A DNA stretch of 64,000 nt, taken from NCBI GenBank assembly GCA_964036195.1, contig OZ038460.1, forward strand, positions 623,504 through 687,503, read 5' to 3'. The stretch's first letter is position 1. Each line of letters begins with the position of its first letter. The position numbers and the translations under genes were made by a program. Under the pieces are notes generated by a model. That model did no database searches, had not been told where the DNA came from, and saw only the letters and a list, made by a program, of their open reading frames with translations. Below are positions 1-10,400 of this stretch, piece after piece. This DNA is from Sphaerolaimus hirsutus (Eukaryota; Nematoda; Chromadorea; Monhysterida; Sphaerolaimidae).

Positions 1-1300
1 TGTGTTTTATCTTTTGTTGTGTTAATAGTAAGTGGATGTATTTGTTAGGAAATTTTAAGTTTTCACTCTAGTCAGCTTACACTTATGTATCGTCTACCGC
101 ATGCCATCATTCATACCCACATAGTGTAAGGCGCCCTACCACAATAGACAATAGCTCCTGACCAATGTCCATCTACAACACCAACACAACAACTATCATT
201 TAGTTCCAGGAAAAGCTGTTTGCTGATATTCATGGTTGACTTTGTCGCAGTGAGGAGGCATCACTGACCACAGCACTGAAGCCAGAAGATCATCAGCCAG
301 CTGTCGTGCGCACCAGTCTGTCAATGATCCCAGTGAGAGCGGTTGCCAGAGCCTACGCACAGAATGTTCAGACGCCGCATTTACTAGCTACGGGCAACAG
401 ATTGTTGACAGCTGCCAGACAGACCTATATCCCAGTGCCAATGACGGAATCAGTGCCACCACCTTCAGCAATTTCCACCAGACATCCAGCAATCAAATTC
501 AGAAGGAAAACCAACAGTAGCTTCTGGGCAGAGACCAAAGGAGAGTAGGTGGATAGGTTGGAGCGTATTGCGTGGGACAGGTGCATGGTGATTACTTATT
601 TAGGAAATTTTGCTTGATTCATTTTTGTGTGCCTGCAGAGCTGGCAAAGGTTGTATTAGGGGGTGATCCCATTATCATTATCCCATTATCTCATTTAGTA
701 GTAGGATAAGCTTGGCTAAATCAATTTTTGTGCAAATTTCCAGTCATTTATGAAGTTAATTTTGGTTTTATTTGTGAGTTTTGGTTACGTGTAGGAAGTT
801 TAAGGACCAAGTTTGTGTCAAGTTTTAAGGCCAAATTTTGTTCTAAGGTGTCTCAAATTGTCCTTCTTGTGTATAGTCATAAAAATTCAAAATCTCCAAA
901 AAAATATTGAAATCTCATTTTGTTTTGTCTTTGCTCATTACTTGAACATTTTGCTCAGTTTACAATTTTAATCATTCCAAATTGTTTGAAGCAGTGGTAT
1001 GCTTACTCACTGTGGCTTATTTAGGAATTTTAAACGTGTTGTGCACGTGGCTAAGTAAGTGGTTGTGTAGTTTAGGTGTAGTATAAGCCCTTGGTACCCA
1101 GTTCGTGTGTTTAGGAGTAATTTTCCCTTCTGTGTGGAACCAGAAGTTCTATTAGGGGGTGATCTATTGTATTGCTATTGTTGTCATGGTTATTAGGTGG
1201 TGATTTATGTTGGCAAGTGTCCAAGAAAGTTGTTGACGTGGGTTATGGTAATTATCAGCTGAGACTAGAATATGGGCGTGGCAAGTCATGTGTGGGCGTG
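1..1300. other. No gene recognised; flank of LTR-like promoter
   Basis: No coding exon is convincing here. The stretch 306-548 stays open in one frame for 80 codons but has no recognisable motif. Short motifs recur: TTATTTAGGAA(A/T)TTT near 597 and 1018, and TATTAGGGGGTGAT near 654 and 1151. Together with the promoter and poly(A) pair just downstream, this could be the 3' part of a decayed LTR element, but no protein domain was recognised to prove it. Confidence 0.3.
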
Positions 1301-1307
1301 TGGCCCG

Positions 1308-1526
1308 TATAAAAGGGAGCATCTGCCAGTCATTCGGGGTTCGGAACCGGAATAGTGAAAATACATCAAGCTAGCAAAGCTAAGCTGCAGCTGAAAATAG
1401 TAGCTGAAAGTCTAAGTGACTAGATTTGAGGAACCCGTATGCTTGGCAGGCGCTGTGGAAGTTCAGTGCCGTGTGATCCAAGTATTGTGAGTGTTTGATA
1501 TATTTAAGTGTTTGACTATCAATAAA
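1308..1526 (+). promoter_or_regulatory. TATA box, initiator and poly(A) signal (LTR-like)
   Basis: A strong TATAAAAG lies at 1308-1315. An arthropod-type initiator, AGTCATTC, follows about 20 bases later near 1328-1335, and an AATAAA signal lies at 1521-1526. A promoter followed within about 200 bases by a poly(A) signal is the layout of a retrotransposon LTR (U3-R-U5). No paired LTR or primer-binding site was found, so a solo LTR or an ordinary gene promoter are both possible. Confidence 0.35.
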
Positions 1527-1756
1527 CTTGTGCCAAGGGGCAACGACCGGCTGCGATTGGCTGATAAAGTAACTCAGCACACGACATCGAACCTGCACTT
1601 CATCACGAGCGCTCAACCAAATCACATCAATAAACCCACATGGATAACATCACATGTCATCGGTGAAGTCGCCGGGTATCCTTGTCATCCTCCTGAAGTT
1701 CGTCGTAGTCAGAGTGGACGTTGGAGCCTGCAAAGGTGTAGGTCCAACTTCACATA

Positions 1757-1974
1757 GAAAACACATGTGAGTCAACTGGTCTGTGTCAACTCAGATTTAA
1801 GATTCACGTGTGTGTGTCGTAGAGGCAGTGTGTCCAAATGCACACGCGGCAATGTTGAAAAATCAAAATTACGTCAAGTTCATTGGAAAGTCGCTCAGCG
1901 AACAGTGAAGCCGAAATCTGAGTTGACACATACCAGTTGACAGTGACGCCCGTGTCAACTAATGCGCGTAGCGC
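1757..1974. mobile_element. Fold-back MITE, family N (GTTGAC arms)
   Basis: The left arm carries GTCAACTGG and GTCAACTCAG. The right arm carries their complements and ends in GTCAACTAATGCGCGTAGCGCC. The layout matches the better preserved family N copies at 21208 and 29044. It abuts the exon at 2000. Confidence 0.6.
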
Positions 1975-1999
1975 CATTACAAACACAAACGACCCGCAG

Positions 2000-2202
2000 G
2001 CTCGTTCGGGTCGGGCGGCAACAAAGACCCCGGCACCGACACGACCACCAACATGTCCACCAGCGACAAGCTGGACTCCGAGCTGCACAAGCGCTTCAGC
2101 GTGATGCACATGACCCTGGGCCACGCGTCGCCGCACGTCAGAGCGAAAAGGCGCACTGTGCACCTTCCCAAGACGCCCGAAAATGAACCTTGGGGCTTGG
2201 CT
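2000..2202 (+). CDS. Isolated exon, possible start of a PDZ domain
   Basis: This GC-rich exon follows an acceptor (CCCGCAG) and ends before a GTTGGT donor, a donor type seen repeatedly in the firmer genes of this window. It stays open through 67 codons with a low-complexity Gly/Ser/Thr start, then MSTSDKLDSELHKRF, and ends in RTVHLPKTPENEPWGLA. That last motif resembles the first strand and carboxylate-binding loop of PDZ domains, where an intron often falls. Neighbouring exons were not found, so gene identity is unknown. It is the only plus-strand coding candidate here. An alternative is chance openness in a GC-rich patch. Confidence 0.45.
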
Positions 2203-2543
2203 GTTGGTTGGAAGAGAAGTTTGAAACGTCGAGTTGTTTTGGATGGGAGAGGCGATAGCGAGCCGTATTTGTGAGTTTTGGGTGTGGAAATACCGTATTT
2301 TTTGTGATAGAAGGACGGGTCTAATTTTAGTAGAAGGGCATCTCCAATAGAAGGTACACATTTTGGACTTCATTGGGCCACGAAAAAATAGAAGGGCGGT
2401 CTCCGAAAACGGTCAAAGATTGCTGGAAGTGTGCAAAATATATATATTATTTTATGGCTTTTGTCCATTGATTTAGTGGTATTTTAAGACAAAATGTTCT
2501 AAATATAAATTGTCATTTGAATTGACACTCGATGAATCTGTAG

Positions 2544-3821
2544 TAGTGATGGAAAAGCGCCATGGCGCTGGCGCCTGGCGCTACGCCAAAGCAAAAAGCG
2601 CCATGGCGCTTTTGGCGCTTGGCGCCTTTTTGCTGTGGCGCCATTGGCGCTTGGCGCTGGGGTTTGGAAAAGCGCCATGGCGCTTTTGGCGCTTGGCGCT
2701 ATGACGCCGTGGCGCCATTGGCGCTTGGCGCTAGTGTTTTAAAAAGCGCCAAAAAAGCGCCAAGGAGTACTAAAAATTCATTATTTTTTTATGCAGAAAG
2801 ACCTGTTTAATTTAATTTACATAAGTATATGTGCTACTGTAAGTGTATCCCAGGATCAACATACCTTATTCTTGATTACTTTGTGAACAATGTCCCTGTG
2901 ATTGCATGGGTATTCAACACTTTTCCCATCTAATCCGAATTATGTAAGGCTTTATGTGACTATTCATCGGACTGGTAACACTCTCCACATAGGTTTTAGC
3001 TCAATCACTATGCTGAGCTCGTTCCTTGCAGTTTTGTTTAAGCAGGGTCAAAGGACCCTGTAAAGTGTGGAGTTAAGTAATAAACATCATCCAAAATTTT
3101 GTAAATACAACTTTGTTAAGTGTCATGCGGAATGTCAAAAGTTCAATCAAAATAAGTTCTTTTTTTATTTTGATTGACATTTTACATCACATGTAAAATT
3201 ACATTTGACATTTGACACTTGATTTTACAGGGTGTGGAATCACTAACGAAGCCATTCCATCAATGGCAATCCAAAATTTGAAACCTTAAAATCCTGTCTT
3301 CAAAATTGACTAGCAAAACTCGAAACTGCAATATCCCAGTAGAAAAATTGAAAGTATTCCAAAAAATTGAATACTTCATTTTAAAATTTTAAAATTATTT
3401 TAGGGGAAAAACTACTAAATTCCTAAAGTAATTTTAAAAAACACCTATAAATCTTAGCACTTTTTACAGATGGTTTGCTATAGTTAGCCCAAACACCCAG
3501 CTGTAAAATATCAAGACAAAAATAACAAAAGTGACTGGAGTTGACTTATATCTTGCGCCAAAAACAAATTAATAGCAGTGCATTAGCATGGCTGCATATA
3601 TGAGAAGCAAATTTTTTTGGCGCTGGCGCTATTGGCGCTTGGCGCCAACATGCTCTGGCGCCATTGGCGCTTGGCGCCGTAGTCTAGAAAAGCGCCATGG
3701 CGCTTTTGGCGCTCGGCGCCATTTTGCTCTGGCGCCATTGGCGCTTGGCGCTGGGGTTTGGAAAAGCGCCATGGCGCTTTTGGCGCTTGGCGCCAAAGTC
3801 CTGGCGCTTTTTCCATCACTA
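2544..3821. mobile_element. hAT-like element A1 with GGCGCC minisatellite body
   Basis: The termini are TAGTGATGGAAAAGCGCC and its complement ending TTTTTCCATCACTA. The flanks are a perfect 8-bp duplication, ATCTGTAG (2536-2543 and 3822-3829), as expected of hAT transposons. About 200 bp inside each end is a degenerate array of GGCGC/CATTGGCGCTTGGCGCC units, while the 0.8-kb centre is AT-rich. No transposase was recognised, so it is non-autonomous. A family H hairpin is nested at about 3046-3245. Confidence 0.85.
3046..3245. mobile_element. Family H hairpin MITE, nested in A1
   Basis: It begins with ACCCTGTAAAGTG and ends in TTTTACAGGGTGTGG. The interior is made of inverted GTCAAATGT/ACATTTGAC units, as in the other H copies. 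The outer GGTGCC and CCCCAG ends are decayed. Confidence 0.6.
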
Positions 3822-3829
3822 ATCTGTAG

Positions 3830-4671
3830 CCTACAGATATGGATACCGTAAATTCTCGATTGTGACCGATAAAGACCACCGGGGATTTTTTGTCGTTTTT
3901 TTAAAAATATAAATTGGGGTTATTCTAGGTTCTGACCGACTTCAAGCTATGATTACAGCCCGCCGTAAAATTGTAATTTGTTATTGTCGACTAGGTAGAT
4001 TGGTCGTTATGCTATATCTCCACCTTTAAGATTTTTTTCCACCTTTTTTTACCTTTTTTTAAAGAGGGAAGTAGATTTTTCATCACGGGGGGGGGGGGGT
4101 TATGAAGGAGAATTTACAGTAAAATTTGCTTTTTTAACATTTAAAAATGTCGCGCTTCTTGTGAACCAATTTATAACATGCGTAACAATTTCAGACGAGC
4201 ATTTCCGGACCAGATGGACTTTGGAGTGAGATATTGAAAATCAAACTGATACAATCACCTCGAATAAAACCACCGGGGAATCATTCTATGGATCGAAATT
4301 AACATCAATATTTTCAACAATGGTTTTAACACTTGAAACAAATTTGCTGCAAATTTTTCCACGTTGTTTTTCTGTGTGGCACAAATCGGGATTTTCGGTT
4401 TTAAAAAGTGTTTTTTTAAAGTTGTGTTATTCGAGGTAATATTTACGGTACATTTACGGCTTTAAATTTATTTGTTTGTGTTCAAACAGTCAGATCATAG
4501 TTTTGACTTTACCCACTTTTGATTAGCCCTGCATACGCTGAGGGTTGTTTAATAACGATAAATGAAATAATTACACTTGGTTCCATTATTAACTCAGTAG
4601 TAATAGCCGCCGACCTGAAACTACCATACTTGAACGGAATAAAATGCGACCGATGCACGACCAAAAGACCA
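3830..4671. other. AT-rich stretch, no gene seen
   Basis: The stretch has no coding signal. It holds a long G-run near 4087-4100 and scattered AT-rich sequence, probably decayed transposon material. Confidence 0.4.
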
Positions 4672-4830
4672 TAGTTGTTAAAACGTATTTACGTTTACTC
4701 GATAAATACGGATACTCAAGTACTGCGTAAATACGTTTACGTTACCTCCCGAAAAAAATACCGGTACTCACTTACTCACGTACTTTTTGAAAGTACGCGA
4801 GTACAGAAAACGTATGTCAAACAGTTTTTA
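4672..4830. mobile_element. Partial family T element (ACGTAAATACG body)
   Basis: It starts CATAGTTGTTAAAACG and continues with alternating TACGTTTACTC and GTACGCGAGTAC units, as in the full-length copy at 16744-17227. The second terminus was not located. Confidence 0.5.
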
Positions 4831-4989
4831 TAGGTTTTTTCAAGGCATAAAAAGGAGAGAAATGCTAAAAATAGAGAAAATATCCTAAATAGCATTAGAA
4901 TACGCAAAAACACATAAACTAGTGAATTTGATGGTGAAAAGTTCGACAATAAGTTATTTCTAGCGGAAATTGGGGCAAAATTCCTCATT

Positions 4990-5565
4990 GTCTAATGTAA
5001 TGTCAAATGCCCTGAAAAATGTCAAATGTCATGTAAAATGCCCTGCAAAATGGCAAACGTACGTCAGATTAGAACAGGGCGCCGGGGCATCTAAGAAATA
5101 TGATGCCGGGCGCCTTAGGCGGCACAGTAAAAGATCTGAAATCATCTTTTTTCCGGTGAAGGGCGATGAATTGTCACCTGTGAATTCAGTACCGTCACAT
5201 TTATGCTGTATTAAACGACAGCATGACGAGCAGCAAAAACAAAGCCTCAAAGAAGCATGCCTAGTTATATACATACCTGTTCTGATAGGGGGGTATTTCG
5301 GGGGTGCGGGGGTATTTATTCAAAAGCTCGCTCAGAAATGGGGGTATTTCAAGTGGGAGTATTTCAAGGAAACGCCGAACGGTATTGAAACAGAGCTTCT
5401 CGCCAACACACGGGGAGGTTTTTGTTCTCAGTCAGCCAAAGGAATAAGTGATTCAAGGGGGACTTATTTGAGGATAAACCGTGATATTTTCTGCTACCTG
5501 TTGCGCCTTTTTTGGAACCGATTTATAAATTCCGCAACATCCGTCTTCGATGTGATACATATTTT
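4990..5565. other. Decayed H and K fragments, no gene
   Basis: The segment 4990-5060 carries H-like AAATGTCATGTAAAATG units. The segment 5286-5376 carries GGGGGTATTTC units like one arm of family K. A 226-codon open frame crosses the whole stretch, but it runs through repeats and into element F1, so it is not called as a gene. Confidence 0.45.
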
Positions 5566-5935
5566 CAGGGACGTATTCAGGATTTTTGAGCGGGGGGGCT
5601 GCTTGTTTACGGAGGCCCGTGAGGGGGGGGGGGCTCAGCCCCCCCCCTAAAATGTTAGCTACATAGTGGCGGAATGGCGCCAGCGCCATGGAACGCTGTA
5701 TATGTATGTAAATATACATACAAAACCGCAAAAAGAACAACATTGAGTGTATTTATCACGATTTGCGGCCACATGGAGCAAATCTGATGATAATACCTTA
5801 TGTATGGTGAAGAATGCGCGCTCGCGCGCAAATTTTTTTACGCTGATGTTAAAAAAGTCGCATTTTCCGGTCACTTTCTGGTCTCGCCCCGGGAAGCGGG
5901 GGGGCTGCAGCCCCCCCCCCCTGGATACGGCCCCG
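5566..5935. mobile_element. hAT-like element F1 (G/C-run family)
   Basis: The left end is CAGGGACGTATTCAGGATTT and the right end is CCTGGATACGGCCCCG. A perfect CATATTTT duplication flanks it (5558-5565 and 5936-5943). The interior carries the family hallmarks: G- and C-runs, a GGCGCC patch and the palindromic core GCGCGCTCGCGCGC near 5817. Confidence 0.88.
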
Positions 5936-6002
5936 CATATTTTGACAATCGAATTTGTAACAAAATGGCGCCAAAACACGCGGCGCCATTACCAATTCAG
6001 AG

Positions 6003-6453
6003 GGGTCAGGCCTCCTACGCACAAATGCCAGGTAGCACAAACGCCCGGTACGCACAAAACTGTGCCCGCCACGCACATCTGCCAGGTAACTTACATGGCT
6101 GATGATCTTTGCGTACCGGACAGATGTTATTGCACAGCTTTTTTCACTTCACTGATATCTGAAAATCACTTGAAAAAGTGTCAAGTGAAAAAAACGGTCA
6201 AAAATAGCCATTATCCACCGTTTTTTCACTTGACACTTTTTCAAGTGATGTTCAATTATGTGTGAAGTGACAAAAAGTTAACTAATGTCATTGCGCAACT
6301 TTTTTTCACTTCACTCACAAATGTGATGTGAAAAACACGGTCAAAATGTAATGTAATGTCATTTCGTGCCGGGCAGATGTGCGTGGCTGGCACAATTTTG
6401 TGCGTACCGGGCGTTTGTGCGTACCGGGCATTTGTGCGTACAAGTGCACCGCC
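6003..6453. mobile_element. hAT-like element G1 (CCGGGCATTTGTGCGTA repeats)
   Basis: A perfect ATTCAGAG duplication (5995-6002 and 6454-6461) flanks it. The subterminal regions carry repeated TACGCACAAATGCC-type units. The interior has inverted TTTTTTCACTTCACT / AAGTGAAAAAAACGG arms. A shorter relative lies at 32180-32408. Confidence 0.85.
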
Positions 6454-7030
6454 ATTCAGAGTGGGGAAGCTATTTGAGGTAATGCGGGACATTGACATCT
6501 CTGCATTTACGATTGTCATAAATCCAGTTTTGTTACAGTGACAGTTTGAAACAGTTACAGTTATTTACTGTTAAATTTTGCCTTCATTTTAGCCCTGAAT
6601 GCGCTGATCGCTGTTCAACAACAAAACACGAAGTAAATTTAATTACACGTTGTATTTAGATAAAAATATAAAACAATTTACCAATATAATTAGGTGTGAC
6701 ACAAAATTTGTCGGAATTTGGGGGACACAAAGACAAGAGAAAACTAAAGTAAGAAGGGAAAAATATTAACAAAACCCGTGCTTAAGGGTCACTTTTGTGC
6801 AAAACTGGCGGCAAGTCATAGACAAATGTGACAATCGCTTCAAATTACAGCGACTCAAACAAATAAATAAATAAATAATAAAAAATTCTACAAAACTTGA
6901 CGGCATAAAAATATCAAAATATGTTCCATTATTCACCAGTTTGCAAGGCACAAATTCCTACTCCATGGGTCAAATGCGTTTAAATTGAAATATCTCACTT
7001 ACAAAAGTAAATGGGGTCATGGGTAGATCG
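6454..7030. other. No gene seen
   Basis: AT-rich sequence without recognisable exons or well-bounded repeats. Confidence 0.35.
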
Positions 7031-7032
7031 TC

Positions 7033-7345
7033 ATTAGCATTGAAAAAATCTTGGGAGGTTTACATTTTTTTAAATATCTGAAAATATCAAAAAGCAATAA
7101 AATAATCATAAAAATATTTACTTGTATTTTCTTCAGATTTTTCCAGAGAGATTTCATGTTTTTTTTCCTGTTAGACAAGAAAATATAAAAATATCACACT
7201 TATACACATGTAGGTATTTCCTATATTTTCTCAGCGTTTTTTTCAGAGAGATTTAATTATAAATATTTTTTTAGAGATTTTCTAAAATTACATTTCATCA
7301 AAAATTATTTTCTCAAAATCACCCATTTTTTCAACGCCAATCGTC
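7033..7345. mobile_element. AT-rich MITE, family L (GAGAGATTT)
   Basis: It is bounded by TTAGCATTGAAAAAATC on the left and TTTTTTCAACGCCAATCG on the right. The body consists of AAATATC and AGAGAGATTT units. The same structure recurs near 11315, 27300 and 53221. Confidence 0.55.
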
Positions 7346-7460
7346 ACGAAATAATATAAATCACGCAAAATACATCACGAACAAAAAAAATAAAGCCAAT
7401 ACAAATCATCCAGCGCGCGCGCGCCGCACCGCGCCGCAGCCAGCGCAGGCAAACCGATCG

Positions 7461-10400
7461 TCACGCCTTGACTTGCATCTGTGCCGCGTGAGCTCCGTCC
7501 CGGTTGCCTCGCTGCCGGCCGCATTGGATCAGCGCGATCGCGATCGACGCCGTCAGAATAACCTGGGGGCAGTCCCGGACCCTGTAAAGTGCCCTGTAGA
7601 ATGTCAAGTGTCAAGTAAAGTGTCATAAGTCACATAAAATGCCGCCGAAAATGGCAAACGGTACGTTTGCCATTTTCCGCGGCATTTTACGTGACTTTTG
7701 ACACTTTACTTGACATTTGACACTTTACAGGGCACTTAACAGGGTGCGGGAATGGCACCAGGAAAAGGGCTAATATCACGCCGAAGCCTAGGGAGCTGAT
7801 GCACACTGTGTTTACGGGCGCGCGGCCGGTGAAGGTTGGCTGCATGCCGCCGGCGGCGAAAAGTGTTCCGTCGCGCGACCAGCTTGTATGAGAAAATGTG
7901 TCGCTGCCGCTGACTGTGCCGCCGTTGTGAGAGTCTGTGGGTTTTTGGGGTGTTGGATTGTTGCCAATTTTGCAAGTGGAGAAGTGAAAAATGCATTTTA
8001 GTAGTGAGATGTAAATTTTTTTAAAGATAAGTAAACTGAGAAGTAAAAAGTCAAAGAAAATTAAATTTTATAACTCTTTACTTCTCATGTTAATCGTCCC
8101 GTTTGAATTTAAGCTCCTTTAAACATTTCTCATTCTTCTTATCTATAAAAAAAATTTCTTCTCACTTCTGAAATACTTAATTTTTTATAATTTGAATACT
8201 TGAAATACTTTTATTTTATTAATACAAAATTTTTTACTTGCGAAATTTACCTACTTTTTTATAAAATGAGGACTGCCTATTTTTACTTCTAAATAATTAC
8301 AAAAGAGAAAATATTCACAAACCGGAAACGACATTCTGCTGCGCCGGGTCGTCTAAATCCAATACAACGATACGATCGGCCGAAAGATCGAAGCTGGCAT
8401 CCAAATCAGAATGATTTGGTGCTCTGAAAAAGCCGTCAAAACATTGTTTTAGATACTGTACACAAAGCCCTAAAAAATTTTATGTACTGCTAAAGCGCCC
8501 AACAAGGGGGTATTTTACCTTATAAACGCCTTAAGTTCTTATTGGCGAACACTAATTTGCTGTCAGTAAACTCAAAATTCGGTAAACTCATAAATCAATT
8601 TTGAATGGCATTTGAGTTCGGTGTTCGTCAACTACAGTTGACGGCGTGTAAAAAAATCCTTCCAGTCAACTCAAATGCGTTCAAGGCGCATTTATTAGTT
8701 CGCTAGTTTTTAAATTTCATCCGTAAACTAGTGTGTGCAGCGACATTGAATCTGGCTGCGGGGGCACCAGAAAAACAACACTAACTTTGACGCGGCCGCC
8801 GAGGCAGTGATAAGTTTGTCGCCGGCGGCCCTTTTTGCGCGTTTCCGCTGCACCACTGGCCGGTTCGGGCAGTTTGGCGGCTGGGGAATAAACGTAGGTA
8901 TACTCGGCGTACATGATACTCTGCCCTCGCACTCATTTATGTCTCATGTTGGAAGCGTGCCAATGATTATTAATATGTCGACTTCCGTAAAAGACGAAAA
9001 AATAATTATCGATGTGATATGTTAATGAATAACATTATAACAACAATCAATTTTGTCATCGTTTTATGAAACTCGCACATGTTAACCATCGTTGGCACAC
9101 TTCCAGCGGGAACCACACGTGCAGGGTGTAAAGTAACCGGAGTATAGTGTACTTCCGAGAAATTTTCAGTGACGGGACAATAATTCGCTGCCTTTTGTTT
9201 CCATTTGGCATCTTGGGGGCAGTCCCAGACCCTGTAAAATGCCCTGTGAAATGTAAAATGGCTAAATAGTTTGCCATTTTGCACGGCATTTTACATGTCT
9301 GGGACTGGGTCCGGCACTTGGCTTACTGGCAGCTACGCGGTGTATAAAAATTTAAATGATACTATATCGACTGGCCCGCATAAGAAATCATCAGGCCAAT
9401 AAAAAATTCCACCCCAAAAAGTAGTCACACAAAATTTGCAAATTTAAAAAATACTTTTTAAAGTTGCACATTTCAACCGACAAAACCCACAGTAACACCG
9501 GCGCACGTGCCCTCGGTCTTCATGCAGAGACTGACGGCGCACTGGAAATAGGTGGTGATCTTGTCGGCGAACTTGAACACGTGCGCCTCCACGAAGGCGG
9601 AGTTTAGCGCCGGGTCGTACTGCAGGTTGGCCATGATCACGTCGTCGAAGGCGCAGCTGGGAAAATGTTTTTTTTTGTGAGTTTATTACTATTATTTTGT
9701 GTTGTCGCTGCACACACTAGTTTAGTAATGAAATTTCTAAAATTTAGTAAACTCATAATTCAGCCTTAAACACGTTTCAGTTTACTGGAATGAGTTATTT
9801 TTTTCTCTCAGTCAACCGTAGTTAAGGAACACCTAAGTTCAGTTTGTTTCATTCCAGTTTATTTATGAGTTTACTATATTGTTTAGTTTACTGACACCAA
9901 ACTAGTGTGTGCAGCGCCAATATGTAACACAATATTGCACTTGACAGTGTCTTTTTTCACGCCTAGTACTGGCCAAATGATTGGTCTAGCAAGAACTGGG
10001 AAACACGACCTTCTGTCTTTTATAACCCCCCCCCCCCACATCCACAACTAGAGACAGCTCAACGTGCACTAACCCCCTTTCGTCCAGCAAGTCGTATCTG
10101 TCGCTGCCCGTGCCGTCGTCCACGAAGCACGAGTGCACCAGCATGCCGAACATGTCTGTCAAGTGTCAAGTGCGACCGTTGTAATTCAGTTGACATGTTA
10201 ATTGATGTATTTAAGTTGTCAATTGAGTGTGTGGCAGGAATGTGTCATTTTAGAACCAAAAAAAACAGTCGAGATTTTACAATGCTGTTTTCCAGGGGGT
10301 TTACCATCGTTAGAAGCAGGACCAAAGAAAGACTTCACCTACAACAAATATAATCCAATAATTACCAGTGTACTCATGATTTACATCCACCAGGGGCCAT

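Noticed and set aside
2555..3810. GGCGCC-dense segments as CpG islands or promoters
   Set aside because: They are the minisatellite parts of family A elements, with defined ends and a target-site duplication.
4970..5650. A 226-codon open frame on the plus strand, the longest in the window
   Set aside because: It crosses H fragments, a K arm and the start of F1, with poly-G/P and repeat translations. No domain or splice support.
7736..7996. Alternative 86-codon frame through ZP exon 10
   Set aside because: It is basic and low in complexity, whereas the chosen frame gives a membrane helix and agrees in phase with exons 9 and 11.
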